DNA of 64,000 bases from PALSA-612 sp963776375 (GCA_963776375.1 CAVZMF010000006.1:173475-237474); one strand, 5' to 3'; positions 17,601 to 28,596 are shown, numbered from the stretch's first letter. Notes: generated by a model not told the origin, from the sequence alone. Program-made: numbers and translations.

Positions 17601-18371
17601 CTAGCGGATCACGAGGACCGAGCAGGCTGCGTGATGGCCGATTCGCTCGCTGACGCTCCCGAGGGCGTGCACGCCGTGGAGCCCGCGACTTCCTACGATC
17701 AGGAGGTCGGCTTCGTGCGAGACGGCGCGGAGCGCTTCGACGGGGCTGCGCTCGTCCCGCTCGACCGCCAGCCCGGCGAGTGCCTCCAGGTCGTCTGTGG
17801 CATCGGCTCCGGCGACGATGATGCGTAGACCGGCGTCGAACCGATGTGCGACGTCCAGGCCGGCGGTGAGTGCCCGGTTGGCGGCCGGAGACCCGTCGTA
17901 GCCGACGGCGATCGCCTGGGGGAAGCCTTCGGCGGTGGGCGCCCTGGCGACGAGCACCGACGCCCGCGCCCGGTGCAGCATGCCGGTCATGACGCTTCCG
18001 CGGACGATCCCGACGCCGCGATTCCGGCTGGTCGCGCCGACCGCGACGAGGGTGGCCTCGTACTCGGTCAAACGCTCGAGCAGCCGCCTGACGGTTGTTC
18101 CGTGTAAGAGGTGGGTCGCCGCATCCGGGAAGACGGATTTTGCTGCGGCGAGCTCTTCCGCGGCGCTCCTTTCGGCTTCGCTGACGATCATTGGTCCGCC
18201 GTAGGGCGAGTAGGCGACAGCGGGGGGCTCGAACACCGAGTCGATCTCAAGGCTTCCGAGATCCGAACGAAGCCGATGTGCCTGGCGCGCGGCCTCGAGT
18301 GACGGCTCGGACCCGTCGAATGCGCAAACGATTCGATCGAACACCGTGCATCGAACAGCACAAACAGTCAT
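17601..18371 (-). CDS. Tandem-domain universal stress protein
   Basis: This protein of 256 aa has two UspA domains. The first starts at FDRIVCAFDGSEPSLEAARQ and carries a loosened ATP loop (GATSRNRGVGIVRGSVMTGM). The second starts at AIAVGYDGSPAANRALTAG and ends with the canonical GSRGLHGVHALGSVSERIGH loop. The start is ATG 18371, preceded by AAAGGGGG. A TTG-initiated form would add six residues. It may share control with the P-type ATPase transcribed toward it from the same strand upstream. The 266 bases at 18372-18637 show no gene. Confidence 0.9.
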   Translation of the reverse strand: MTVCAVRCTVFDRIVCAFDGSEPSLEAARQAHRLRSDLGSLEIDSVFEPPAVAYSPYGGPMIVSEAERSAAEELAAAKSVFPDAATHLLHGTTVRRLLERLTEYEATLVAVGATSRNRGVGIVRGSVMTGMLHRARASVLVARAPTAEGFPQAIAVGYDGSPAANRALTAGLDVAHRFDAGLRIIVAGADATDDLEALAGLAVERDERSPVEALRAVSHEADLLIVGSRGLHGVHALGSVSERIGHHAACSVLVIR

Positions 18372-18637
18372 GACAACCCCCTTTCGCAAGGGTGCACGCC
18401 GGCGGTCGATTGCCCTGTCTTCCTCTTCTCATTGTGCGCCTGACCTCGTGGTTCGACATCGGCATGACCTCGGATTCGCCCTACCAGGAACTACCGACAA
18501 CTCGCCGCGGATTCGCAGCCGCCGCCAAGGCGGCCGGGCATCGTGGGCCGGCCGGCTCCCGGGTTCTCTCGCCCGAAAGCGGGATCCAGCGCACCAAGGC
18601 GCTCGTCTTCGGCGGCGCGTACTCGACGCCTCTGCTC

Positions 18638-21377
18638 CTACCGGGTGCGGCGCCGGACGAGCAGGCGGCGAAACTCGTCGGTTCCCCAGACGATCAGCGG
18701 GAACGGCAGCAGGAAGGCGATCTCTGCGAGGCCGAGACCGGCCGTTCCGAACAAGCCCTGCAAGGGCGGCGCGTAGACGAGCAGTGCGGCGAAGACGAGC
18801 TCGGAGGCGATGCCCCACACGAGCAACCGGTTCGTGAACAGTCCGACGGAGCGAAGCGAGGCCCGCTCGGTGCGGGCTGCGACCGCGGTGCCGATCTGAC
18901 AGGCGACGATCCCGGCGAACGTCATCGTCGTCGCCTGCAGGTACGCATCGTGGAGCGGCTGGCCGCTCGATACGTCCGCCCCCGGGCTCCAGCCGGCACG
19001 GAGGAGGACGAAGAAGAACCCGCCGAGCACGAGCCCCGCTTCGACCAGCCCGAGGAACACCCACGCGCGGACGAGCAGCGCGCGGTCGATGACTCCGTGG
19101 CTGCGCGGGCGTGGCGGCCGCGCCATCGCGCCGGGCTCGGCGGGCTCCCGGCCGAGGGCGAGCGCCGGGAGGATCTCGGTGCCGAGGTCGATGGCAAGGA
19201 TCTGCAGGACGGTCAGCGGCAGCGGGACGGCCCCGCCGGAGAGCGCGAACACGAGGAACGGCACGACCTCCGGCGTCGCGTGGGCGAAGATGTAGAGGAT
19301 GAACTTGCGGACGTTGTCGAAGACCTGACGGCCCGCTTCGACCGCCGCGACGATCGTCGCGAAGTTGTCGTCCGTGAGTACCATCGTCGCCGCCTCGCGG
19401 GCGACGTCTGTGCCCGTGATCCCCATGGCGACGCCGATGTCCGCCCGTCTGAGCGCCGGGGCGTCGTTGACACCGTCCCCGGTCATCGCGACGACGTGCC
19501 CCTCGGCGCGAAGCGCGTCGGCGATGCGGAGCTTCGTCTCCGGGGAGCTGCGCGAGAAGATCAGCTCCCGGCCTCCGCGCAGGAGCTCGTCAAGTTCCCG
19601 CTCGTTCAGCTCGTCGAGCTCGGCGCCGGTCACGACGTGGCTGCTGTCGCGAGCGATTCCGACGCGCCTGCGCGATCTCGAGCGCGGTCGGTCCGTAGTC
19701 GCCGGTGACGACCATGATCCGGATGCCCGCGGCATGACATTCAGCGACCGCCTGCGCCACCTCCGGACGAGGTGGGTCGAAGAGGGCGACGAGGCCGAGC
19801 AGGCAGAGCTCGCGCTCCGCGTCCTCCCGCCGGTCCGGTGGGGCAGTGCCGTCCGGGAGCCGTCGGCGCGCGACCGCGAGCACTCGCAGCCCCTGCGCGG
19901 CGTAGCGCTCCAGGACCGCCAGCACCTCTTCCCTGTCGGCCGGCTCCAGCGGCCGGTGGTTGTCCCGGCCGCCGATCCGCGTCACCCGCCTGAGCACCTC
20001 CTCGGGGGCGCCCTTCGCATGGACGGTGAGCGTGCCGTCCTCGCGCTCGTCGACGGTGGACATGATGCGAAGCCTCGGGTCGAACCGGTACAGCTTGCGG
20101 CGGCGGCGCTCCCGCCGGCGCATCGCGACGTCGATGCCGACATCGCGCGCGGCCTCGAGCATGCCGACTTCCGTGGCCTCGCCGCGCGACTTGGTGCGGC
20201 GGCTCGGATCCACCTCGGCGGTACTGCACGAGGCCGTGGCCCGTCCGAGCAGCGCGAGCACCGGGTCCGCGGAGACCGCAGTCTCGAGATCCCCGCTCCG
20301 CTCGAGATCGAGCTCGCCGAGCGGCGTCCAGATCCTGACCGCCCGCATCCGGTTCTCCGTCAGCGTCCCCGTCTTGTCGGTGCAGACGACGTCGGCCGAC
20401 CCGAGTGTCTCGACCGCGCTCAGCCGCTTCACGAGCGCACCCCGCCGCGCGAGCATCGCCACCCCGACCGCGAGTGCGAGCGTGATCGTCGGCAGCAGCC
20501 CCTCGGGCACGTTGGCGACGATCAGGCCGATGGCGAAGTTGACGGCGTCGTGAAGCGGCAGGTCGGCGCCGAAGCGGCCGACCGGGAGGAAGGCAAGGCC
20601 GGCCACCACAGCGAAGAGGGCGATCAGCCAGGCCACGCGGCGGACCTGCAGCTCGAGCGGGCTCAGCTCTGTCTCGACCCGCTCCGTGAGCGCCGCGATC
20701 CGGCCGAGCTCCGTCTGCATCCCGGTGCTGACGACGAGCACCCTTCCCTCGCCGCCGACGCAGGCCGAACCGCTGAAGACGAGGTTGCGCGCCTCGATCA
20801 CCGGGCCGGCCGAGTCCGTGAACTCCGCCGAGCGGTACACGGGCTGCGACTCGCCGGTCAGCGTCGAGAGGTCGACGTCGAGCGCCCCCTCGAGCAGGCG
20901 GCCGTCTGCCGAGATCCGGTCGCCCTCGGCGACCAGAAGAACGTCGCCCGGCACGAGCGTCGCCGCGTCGATCGTCTGGCGGGAGCCGTCGCGGAGGACG
21001 AGCGCCTGCTGCGGAAGGTACCGGCGCAGGGCTTCGACCGCCTTCTCTGCCTGCCGCTCCTGTGCGAACGCGAATACGGCGTTGAGCAGGATCACGGCGA
21101 TGATCGCCGCGCCGAGCGCGGGCGTGCCGGCGGCGAAGGCGAGGACGGCGGCGAGCCAGAGCAGGAGCGCGAGCGGATGCGTCAGCTGTTTCGCGAGCTG
21201 CCGCGGCCAGCGGGTGCCGCCGCGGCGAACCAGCTCGTTGCGCCCGTACGCCGCCAGCCGTCGCTCCGCCTCGCGGCTCGACAGACCCTCCGGGCGGGAT
21301 CGAAGCTGCTGCAGAAGAAGGCCGGACGGCTCCCGCGGATCGCCGACCGTGGGCGGAGCTTCCGGCAGCGAAGCCAT
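18638..21377 (-). CDS. P-type cation ATPase (P2-type, frameshifted)
   Basis: This is an ATP-driven cation pump of about 912 aa resembling Ca2+/Mg2+-type P2 ATPases. In order it shows an N-terminal cation-ATPase segment (LSSREAERRLAAYGRNELV), the actuator motif DLSTLTGES, the PEGLLPTITL helix, and the phosphorylation motif CTDKTGTLTENR near residue 338. A KGAPEEVL nucleotide-binding loop and the hinge MTGDGVNDAPAL follow, then the C-terminal membrane helices. The frame breaks near 19674: the first frame ends after ALEIAQA, and the second resumes RVGIARDSS. Length and motif order are normal once joined, so one extra base is the simplest reading. The ion cannot be assigned by eye. Confidence 0.85.
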
Positions 21378-21604
21378 GCCGCAACGATTGGTTTCGAGCC
21401 GCTTCGGCGCATCAGGGAACTCCGTGCGGCCCGCGTGGAGAAGTACCGACAGGCGAGCCTAGCCGTCTCCAAGCGATTGTGGGCGCTTCGAGGCGACGTC
21501 CGGAACGGGGTTTTCCCCGATCAGAGCTAAGCAAGCGCCCGGATGTAGCGCACGACCGCGGCTGCCATCGTCCGCTCGACCATTCGCGCAGAGTCGAGGT
21601 GAAG

Positions 21605-23177
21605 ATGGCAGCGACGCTTCAGGTCGCGACTGAATCGGTCCGAGTGCCGAGGGCCGCCGGCGAGGTCGGCGCTCCTCCGGCGTTGGTGATGCGCGGAATC
21701 ACGAAGCACTTTCCAGGCGTGCTCGCCAACGACCATGTCGACTTCGAGGCGGCCCCAGGCGAGGTGCACGCCCTGCTCGGAGAAAACGGCGCTGGAAAGA
21801 CGACGCTGATGCACATCCTCACCGGTCTCTACCGCCCCGACGAAGGGCAGATCGAGCTCGACGGCGAGCCGGTCAGCTTCTCGTCGCCTCGGGATGCGCT
21901 CGACGCCGGCATCGGCATGGTGCACCAGCAGTTCCGGCTGGTCGATCGGTTCAGCGTCGCCGAGAACCTCGTTCTCGGCGACAGGCGCGGCGCCGGTCGC
22001 AGATTCATGATCAGGCCGCGCGCCGTCGAGCACCAGGTACGCGATCTCGGCGTCCGCTATTCGGTCTCTGTCGACCCGCATGCCCGCATCTGGCAACTCT
22101 CTGTCGGCGAACAGCAGCGAGTCGAGATCCTGAACGCCCTCTATCAGGAGGCGCGAATCCTGATCCTCGACGAGCCGACCTCGGTGCTTACCCCACAGGA
22201 GGCCGAAATGCTCTTCGTGACGCTGCGCCAGATCGCGGCCGAGGGGCGCACCGTCATCTTCATCTCGCACAAGTTGCACGAAGTCAAGAAGGTGTCCGAC
22301 CGTGTGACAGTGCTCCGCTCGGGGCGCAACGTCGCCACCGTCGCAACTGCCGGGACCACGCAGCGCTCACTCGCCTCGCTGATGGTCGGGCACGAGATCG
22401 AGAGAGCGAGCCGCTCGGAGCACCGTGAGCGCGAAGCCCCCGTCGTTCTGGAAATGAGGGGCGTGTGGGTTGAAGGCGATCGCGGTGTGGCGGCGGTCAA
22501 AGACGTGACCCTCACAGTCCGCGCGGGCGAGATCGTTGCCATTGCCGGCGTCTCCGGCAATGGGCAGCAGGAGCTGGCGGAGGCAATCGCTGGTCTCCGC
22601 CCGCTCACGAAGGGCTCTCTACGGATGGAGGGCCGGAGGATCAGGAACGGCGATCCTCGCGCCTCCATCGAGGCACGTATCGCCTACGTCCCTGCAGATC
22701 GGCTGGGCACGGCGGTGGCACCAGGCCTTCCCGTTGAGATGAACCTCTCCCTCAGGACTTACAGGCATGACGGCGTTGGCCCATTGCTCCATCTGCGCCG
22801 AATGCGGGCCCGTGCCGAGGAGCTGATCGACCGGTACAGCATCAAGGCCGCGAGCGCGACTGTCGAGACGCGGACGCTGTCGGGGGGAAACCTCCAGAAG
22901 CTCGTGCTCGCACGGGAGTTTTCTGGCGAGCCGAAGCTACTCGTCGCGGCGTCGCCAACCCACGGCCTCGACGTCGCCGCCATCGAGACCGTCCACACCT
23001 ACCTGATTGGGGCAGCGGCGCGGGGGATCGGCGTCCTGCTCATCAGCGAGGACCTGGACGAGATCCTCGTGCTCAACGACCGAATCCTCGTCATGTACGA
23101 GGGCGGGCTGACCGAGGTCGCGCGACCGCACCGACGTCGAGGCGATCGGCCTCGAGATGGCGGGTGGCTCGGCCTGA
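21605..23177 (+). CDS. Sugar/nucleoside ABC transporter ATP-binding protein (double ABC, 3' frameshift)
   Basis: This ATPase of about 523 aa has two ABC domains, as in the importer ATPases of simple sugars and purine nucleosides (MglA/RbsA and NupO-YufO types). Domain 1 has Walker A GENGAGKTT near residue 60, signature LSVGEQQRVEI and Walker B ILILDEPTSVL. Domain 2 has a degenerate Walker A (GVSGNGQQELAEA), signature LSGGNLQKLVL and a degenerate Walker B region LLVAASPTHGLD, which is normal for this group. The frame breaks near 23118. A shift gives DRTDVEAIGLEMAGGSA and a stop at 23175. The start is ATG 21605. No permease or binding-protein gene adjoins it, which is unusual. Confidence 0.85.
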
Positions 23178-23233
23178 GCGGCGAGGGGCCGCCGACGGCA
23201 GCCCCTCGGGTCAGGTGGATTGGGCTCAGCGGA

Positions 23234-23551
23234 TCATCCGGCCGGGATCGAGGGCGGCAGTTGCGTCCAGCGGCCGACGTCCGACGGGGCGGCGCCGTTG
23301 ATCTCCCACGGCTGCACCCACGCGTAGGACGAGGCCGGAACGAACGCCGTTGCGGGCCCACCGATCGGCACGTTTGCAGGCGGCTGCGTCCAGTGCCCCA
23401 CGGCGACGACGTGCGCCGCCCAGGGCTGCGCCCAGCTGTATGCCGACCCCGACGCGGGCGTCGAAGCGGCTCCCGCTGCCGCCGGGGCGAGCACGACGGC
23501 GGCCAGGGCCGTCGCGAGCCAGGCGAGGAGAACCGCGCATCGAGTTCGCAC
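23234..23551 (-). CDS. Small secreted Trp-repeat protein
   Basis: This is a 105-residue exported protein of unknown function. A GTG start at 23551 follows AAGGAGG with five bases between. Residues 1-30 form a signal peptide with a long Ala/Leu/Val core ending AAAGAAS. The mature part consists of two similar units, YSWAQPWA through VGHWTQPPANVP and YAWVQPWE through VGRWTQLPPSIP, joined by a Gly/Ala linker. Each unit has two aromatic clusters, as in carbohydrate- or cell-wall-binding modules, but I know no named family. It is convergent with the ABC gene and may share its terminator space. Confidence 0.65.
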   Translation of the reverse strand: MRTRCAVLLAWLATALAAVVLAPAAAGAASTPASGSAYSWAQPWAAHVVAVGHWTQPPANVPIGGPATAFVPASSYAWVQPWEINGAAPSDVGRWTQLPPSIPAG

Positions 23552-23701
23552 GGCGACCTCCTTCTTTGTCAGAGGCTCTTCTCGGGCCTCGGACGCAGCC
23601 TGGCACAGGCGCATCCGGGCGTCATCGGGAGAACGGGCAGGCGATCTTCCGCAAACAGGCCTCCCGGATCCGTGTGCACACTGATGCCGCGCGGACGCCT
23701 C

Positions 23702-24655
23702 TCAGTCGGCCGTGAAGTGGGTCCCCGTCTCGCCCGCGAGCGCGCGCTCGACGTTCTCGGGATCGGTGACGATCGCCTCCCGGCCGCCGGACTCGAGGAA
23801 GGCGACGATCGCTCGGATCTTCGGCTCCATGCTCCCGGAGGCGAAGTGCCGGCCCTCGGCCAGCCGCTCCCTCGCCTCCGACAGCGACATCCGGTCGATC
23901 CAGCGCTGCTCGGGGGTGCCGAAGTCGAGCGCCACCTTCTCGACGGCCGTCGTGATCAGGAACAGCTCGGCGCCGATGCACGTCGCGAGCAGCGAGCAGG
24001 CGTGGTCCTTGTCGATCACTGCGGCCACGCCGGTCAGGTCGCCGTTCCCGTCGGCGACGACCGGGATGCCGCCGCCGCCGACCGTGACGACGACGAAGCC
24101 GGCCGCGATCAGGTCGCGAACTGCGTCGACCTCGACGATCCGGAGCGGCTGGGGCGAGGCGACGACCCGTCGCCACCCTCGCCCCGCATCCTCGCGGACG
24201 GCCCAGCCGTCCTCGTCGCGGCGCTGCAGCGCCGAGGCCTGGTCCATGAACGACCCGATCGGCTTCGAGGGGGACTGGAAGGCCGGATCGTCGGCGGCCA
24301 CCTCGACCTGCGTGACGACCGCGACGGCGTGGCGGTCGATGCCGAGGCGGCGGAAGTCGTTCTCGAGGTTCTGGACGAGCGCGTACCCGATCGCTCCCTG
24401 GCTGTCGGCGCCGCAGACGTCGAGCGGCACCTCGTGCAGCTCGTGTGCGGCCAGCTCCGACCGGCGCAGGATGAAACCGACCTGGGGGCCGTTGCCGTGG
24501 CCGATCGCCACGTCCCAGCCGTCCCTGATCATCGAGGCGATGTGCCAGCAGGTCTCGCCGGCGGCGATGTACTGGTCGCGGACCGTCTGGTGCTCCTTGT
24601 CCTTGATCAGGGAGTTCCCGCCGATGGCGACGACTGCGCTTTTCCGCTTCAACCG
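23702..24655 (-). CDS. arcC: Carbamate kinase
   Basis: This kinase converts carbamoyl phosphate and ADP to ATP, CO2 and NH3, ending catabolic carbamoyl-transfer routes. The 317-aa protein has the family N-terminus VVAIGGNSLI, GHGNGPQVG, the GGGGIPVV nucleotide loop, VIDKDHACSLLA and MEPKIRAIVAFLE. TTG 24655, preceded by GAGGTG, gives the typical start MKRKSAVVAIGGN. A GTG at 24673 would add six residues. It is the last gene of the large minus-strand cluster, 183 bases after the YgeW-like carbamoyltransferase. That gap shows no convincing gene and could hold its own promoter. Confidence 0.9.
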   Translation of the reverse strand, partial: RLKRKSAVVAIGGNSLIKDKEHQTVRDQYIAAGETCWHIASMIRDGWDVAIGHGNGPQVGFILRRSELAAHELHEVPLDVCGADSQGAIGYALVQNLENDFRRLGIDRHAVAVVTQVEVAADDPAFQSPSKPIGSFMDQASALQRRDEDGWAVREDAGRGWRRVVASPQPLRIVEVDAVRDLIAAGFVVVTVGGGGIPVVADGNGDLTGVAAVIDKDHACSLLATCIGAELFLITTAVEKVALDFGTPEQRWIDRMSLSEARERLAEGRHFASGSMEPKIRAIVAFLESGGREAIVTDPENVERALAGETGTHFTAD

Positions 24656-24838
24656 GCACCTCGCTTCCACCACGACATTGGCGAGCCCCGGGGCGATGCC
24701 GCTTCGTCACTCGTGGCCTTCGCCGCCGCGACCGACACGGCGGGCGCGGCACCCAGCCGCTCGTCGGCAGCAGGCAATGCGAGCGCAGCGAGCGAGCGAA
24801 AGGAGGGGGCTCGTGGGGGAACCATGGGTTCCTCCACG

Positions 24839-25846
24839 CTAGTACCCGCCCATCGTCAGGGCCATGAGCGCCTTGGCGGTGTGCATGCGGTTCTCGGCCT
24901 CGTCGAAGACGACCGAGTGCGGTCCGTCGATGACCTCGTCCGTGACCTCGCGGCCGCGGTCTGCGGGGAGGCAGTGCATGTACAGCACGTCCGGGCTCGC
25001 GAGCGCGATCTTCCCGGCGTCGCAGATCCAGTCGCTGTACGCGCCGGACTCGGCGAGCGCCTTCGACTCGTTCGTGAAGGCGTCGAGCCTGCCCCACGAC
25101 TTCGGGTAGACGACGTCCGCCCCCTCGAACGCCTCCTCCATGCTGTCCATGACGGTCAGCGACGTGCCGGCCTGCGCGGCTGCCGCCTCCGCCTTCTCGA
25201 GCACCTCGGGCATGAGGTCGAACCCGGGCGGGTGGGCGAGCACGACGTCCATTCCGAAACGGGGGAAGAGCGTGGCCACGCCCTGTGGTACCGAGAGCGG
25301 CCGCGCGTAGGAGGGGGCGTACGCCCAGGTCATCGCCACCTTGAGGCCGCGGAGGTCGTCGCCACGCTGCTCGCGGAGCGTCATCAGGTCGGCGATCGTC
25401 TGCGTCGGGTGGTCGACGTCGCACTGGAGGTTGATCACCGGGATGTCGGCCCAGCGCGCGATCTCGCGCATCCAGGCGTTGCCCTCGTACGGCGCGAGGT
25501 CGTGGCGGATGGCGATCCCCTCGCCGTACCGGGAGAGGATGATCCCGGTGTCCTTCGGGCTCTCGCCGTGGGCGACCTGAGTCTTGTCGGCGTCGAGGAA
25601 GATCGCATGGCCGCCGAGCTGCGTCATGCCGGTCTCGAAGGCGTTGCGAGTCCGCGTGGACTTGTCCAGGAAGAGCATGTAGAGCGTCTTGTCGGGCAGC
25701 AAACGGTGCGGCTTACCCTGCCTCCGCGCCTCCTTCAGCTCCCCCGCCACCGCCAGCGTCTCCTCGATCTCCTCCACCGACCAGTCGATCGTCTCGATGA
25801 AGTCGCGGCCGGTGAGCGAGCGGCGGTCAATAGCCAACCGTTGCAT
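24839..25846 (-). CDS. ygeW: YgeW-like carbamoyltransferase
   Basis: This is a 335-aa member of the aspartate/ornithine carbamoyltransferase superfamily. The carbamoyl-phosphate motif STRTR is near residue 70, followed by HGESPKDTGIILSRYGEGIAIRH, split here as HGESPKDTG and LSRYGEGIAIRHD. The HPTQ motif (DVDHPTQTIADL) is near 152 and the ornithine-type HCLPA near 290. The long insert around TWAYAPSYARPLSVPQG resembles the knotted, non-arginine branch to which YgeW belongs. YgeW sits in purine-catabolic clusters with SsnA and carbamate kinase, the same company as here. The start is ATG 25846, with AAAGGAG inside the end of the preceding gene, which stops two bases before it. The true carbamoyl acceptor is unproven. 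Confidence 0.8.
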   Translation of the reverse strand: MQRLAIDRRSLTGRDFIETIDWSVEEIEETLAVAGELKEARRQGKPHRLLPDKTLYMLFLDKSTRTRNAFETGMTQLGGHAIFLDADKTQVAHGESPKDTGIILSRYGEGIAIRHDLAPYEGNAWMREIARWADIPVINLQCDVDHPTQTIADLMTLREQRGDDLRGLKVAMTWAYAPSYARPLSVPQGVATLFPRFGMDVVLAHPPGFDLMPEVLEKAEAAAAQAGTSLTVMDSMEEAFEGADVVYPKSWGRLDAFTNESKALAESGAYSDWICDAGKIALASPDVLYMHCLPADRGREVTDEVIDGPHSVVFDEAENRMHTAKALMALTMGGY

Positions 25847-25848
25847 GG

Positions 25849-28141
25849 TCAGTCTCCTTTCATCAGCTCGTGCTGTCCGGGGCCGAGCCCGTGGTACTCG
25901 GGAATGGCTTGCTGGCCGGGCACATCCGGCACGGGAGCAGGAGCAGTGCTCGTTGCCGGCGGGCGAATACCGACGAGGTCTTCCGGGATCACGGGCACAC
26001 GGTTCAGCCGCCTGCCGGTGGCGTCGCGCAGAGCAGCGACGATCGCCGGTGTCGCGACGATGGTGGCCAGCTCGCCGATCCCCTTGACACCGTACGGGGC
26101 ACCGGGCTCGGGCTCCTCGACGAACTCGCTGACCACCGGCGGCATGTCGAGCGCGGTCGGGATGAGGTAATCGGTGAAGGACGCGTTCCTGACCCGACCA
26201 TCCTCGACGTGCAGCTCCTCCATCAGTGCGAGACCGAGCCCCATCGCCGCGCCGCCCTCGATCTGGCCCTCCGCACCTTGTGGGTTGATGACCTTGCCCG
26301 CGTCCTGGACGGCGGCGACCTGGACGATGCGGACGAGGCCGAGCTCCTCGTCGACCTCGACCACCGCTCGCGCTGCGATGAAGGAGAAGCCGGCGTGGAT
26401 CTCGCCGTGGCCGTCGGCGTCGAACCCGGTCGTGGGACGGTGGTGGAACGTGGCGGTGCGGGTGATCGGCTCATCGAGACCGCGCTGCTCCAGCTCGGCG
26501 CGGATCTCGCGGCAGGCGGCCTGGACGGCGCCGCCGGCCATCGTCGTCTGCCGTGATGCAGAGGTCGAGCCGGCCGAGCCGACGGTGGTGTCGGCCGGCT
26601 GGACGACGACGTGCTCGACGCGGAGTTCGCTGCGGACGATCTGGGTGAGGACGGTGTACAGGCCCTGCCCGTAGTCGACGGCTGCGGTGTGCACGGCTGC
26701 GACCGGGCCGTCGGGGCCGTTGCTCAGCGTCACTGTTGCTTCCGCGGCGTCGTCGAATCCCTCGCTGTAGGCGATGTTCTTGAAGCCGACCGCGAAGCCG
26801 ACGCCACGCCTCAGCGTCTCTCCGCGGCTGACGTTGCCGGCGCCACCGGGATACAGCAGTGGCTCGCGGTGATGTGGCGGCTCGGGCGCCGGAAGCGGGA
26901 TCGCACGGCAGCGCTCGATCACCTCGCGCACGGGCGCGCTGCCGGCCAGCACCTGTCCGGTGGGCAGCACCGAGCCGGTGCGGACCGCGTTTTGGAGCCG
27001 TAGCTCGACCGGATCGATGCCAAGCTTGGCCCCCAGCTCGTCGAGCCCCGACTCGTAGGCGAAGCAGACCTGGGGTGCTCCGAAGCCGCGCATCGCTCCG
27101 CAGGGCGGGTTGTTCGTGTACACGACCGTCGCCTCGATGCGCACGTTCGGTACCTCGTACGGGCCGGCGGCGAAGGTCGCCGCGTTGGCGATGACGGCGG
27201 GCGACGAGGAGGCGTAGGCGCCGCCGTCGAGCAGCAAGCGCACGTCGCAGTCGACGAGCCTGCCGTCGCGGGTGGCGCCGTAGCGGATCCAGATCCTCGA
27301 TGGGTGCCGGTGGATGTGGCTGTGGAACGACTCGTCCCGGCCGTAGGTCATCTTTACCGGCTGGCCCGTGGCGAGCGCGAGCAGGCAGGCGTGGATCTGC
27401 ACGTGGATGTCCTCGCGCGAGCCGAAGGCCCCGCCGACGCCGGCGAGTGTGATCCGCACCCGGTCCTCGGGCAGGTCGAGGCAGGCGGCGATCTGCTGCC
27501 GGTCGACATGCAGCCACTGCGTCGCCACGTAGAGGTCGACGCTGCCGTCGGCGGCGGGGAGGGCGAGGCCACCTTCCGGGCCGAGCGGGGCTGCGTCCTG
27601 CATCGCCGTCTCGTAGTAGCCGTCCACCCACGTGTCGGCCTCGGCGTGATCAGTGTCGCCGTGGACGATGTGAACGTGGCGGAGCACGTTGCCGTAGGGA
27701 TGGACCTGCGGCGCCTCGGCGCGCAGCGCGTCCTCCATGTCGGTGACGGAAGGCAGCGCCTCGTAGCGGACGTCGATCAGCTGCGGCGCATCCTGCGCCA
27801 GCTCCTCCGTCTGGGCGGCCACGATCGCTACGGGCTCGCCCTCGTGGCGCACGACGTCGTCGGCCAGCACGGGCTGGTCGCAGTAATCGAAGGCCGAACG
27901 TCCTCCGGCCGGGAACGTCCCGTGCAGTCAGCACGGCGAGCACGCCGGGTAGCCGCCTGGCCGCCGTTGTGTCGATCGAGCGGATCCCCGCCGATGGAAA
28001 CGGGCTGCGAAGCGTTGCTCCGAACAGCATCCCCTTGACCCGGAGATCGCTGCCGTAGGCGTAGGTGCCGGTGAGCTTCGGTGCGGCGTCGACCCGCTGC
28101 GCGCTCTCTCCGATCCCGCCGTGGACGACGGCGGTGCTCAC
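25849..28141 (-). CDS. Molybdenum hydroxylase large subunit (XdhA-type, frameshifted)
   Basis: This is the molybdopterin-binding subunit of a xanthine-dehydrogenase-type enzyme, about 763 aa once joined. The GTG at 28141 overlaps the stop of the 2Fe-2S subunit (GTGA). Near 27893 the frame changes by one base: RRTFGL in the first part, FDYCDQPVLADDVV in the second. Cofactor blocks include GGAFGSREDIHVQIHACLLA, NNPPCGAMRGFGAPQ and the C-terminal GVKGIGELATIVATPA, whose Glu occupies the catalytic base position. Purine hydroxylation is likely from context. CO dehydrogenase is unlikely because its Cys loop is absent. The protein would assemble with the two following small subunits. Confidence 0.85.
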
Positions 28142-28596
28142 GACGCCCTCTCCGCTGCGAGCCGCAGGGCGTCGACGATCTTCTGGTAGCCGGTGCAGCG
28201 GCAGAGGTTGCCTGCCAGCGCTTCCCGGATCGCGGGCCCGCTGGGGTGCGGGTCACGATCGAGCAGGTCGACGGCCGCCACGACCATCCCCGGCGTGCAG
28301 AAGCCGCATTGCACGGCGCCGACCTCGAGAAACGCCTCCTGAACCGGGTGGAGGGCGCCGTCGGCAAGCGACTCGACCGTGCGCACGTCGCGGCCGTCGG
28401 CCTGCACGGCAGGAACGAGGCATGAGCAGACCAACTCCCCGTCGAGCCACACCGAGCAGGCTCCGCATTCGCCCTGCTCGCAGGCGTTTTTGGCGCCCAC
28501 GAGATCGAGCTGCTCGCGTAGTGCCGTCAGCAGGCTCGCTTCGGGTCGGACCTCGAGCGCGTGCTTCGCACCGTTGACCGTGGGTCGGATCAGCAT
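28138..28596 (-). CDS. Molybdenum hydroxylase [2Fe-2S] subunit
   Basis: This 152-aa electron-transfer subunit binds two 2Fe-2S clusters. The plant-ferredoxin-type cluster ligands are CEQGECGACSVWLDGELVCSC, cited here as CEQGECGAC and GELVCSC. The second, helical domain has CGFCTPGM and CRCTGYQKIV. The start is ATG 28596 with GGAGG six bases before it, overlapping the stop of the FAD subunit gene by seven bases. Its own stop overlaps the GTG of the large subunit. This order, FAD then Fe-S then Mo, is one of the standard operon orders. Confidence 0.92.
   Translation of the reverse strand: MLIRPTVNGAKHALEVRPEASLLTALREQLDLVGAKNACEQGECGACSVWLDGELVCSCLVPAVQADGRDVRTVESLADGALHPVQEAFLEVGAVQCGFCTPGMVVAAVDLLDRDPHPSGPAIREALAGNLCRCTGYQKIVDALRLAAERAS

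Noticed and set aside
19365..21530. Plus-strand open frame of 721 codons opposite the P-type ATPase
   Set aside because: The opposite strand encodes unmistakable P-ATPase motifs. The plus frame is Arg-rich and featureless.
23552..23701. Riboswitch (c-di-AMP type) before the small secreted protein
   Set aside because: Such leaders often precede exported proteins, but I could not find the conserved core segments in order.
24649..24837. 62-codon frame between carbamate kinase and the YgeW-like gene
   Set aside because: It overlaps the kinase start, has low-complexity Ala/Ser/Pro content and no resemblance to any protein.
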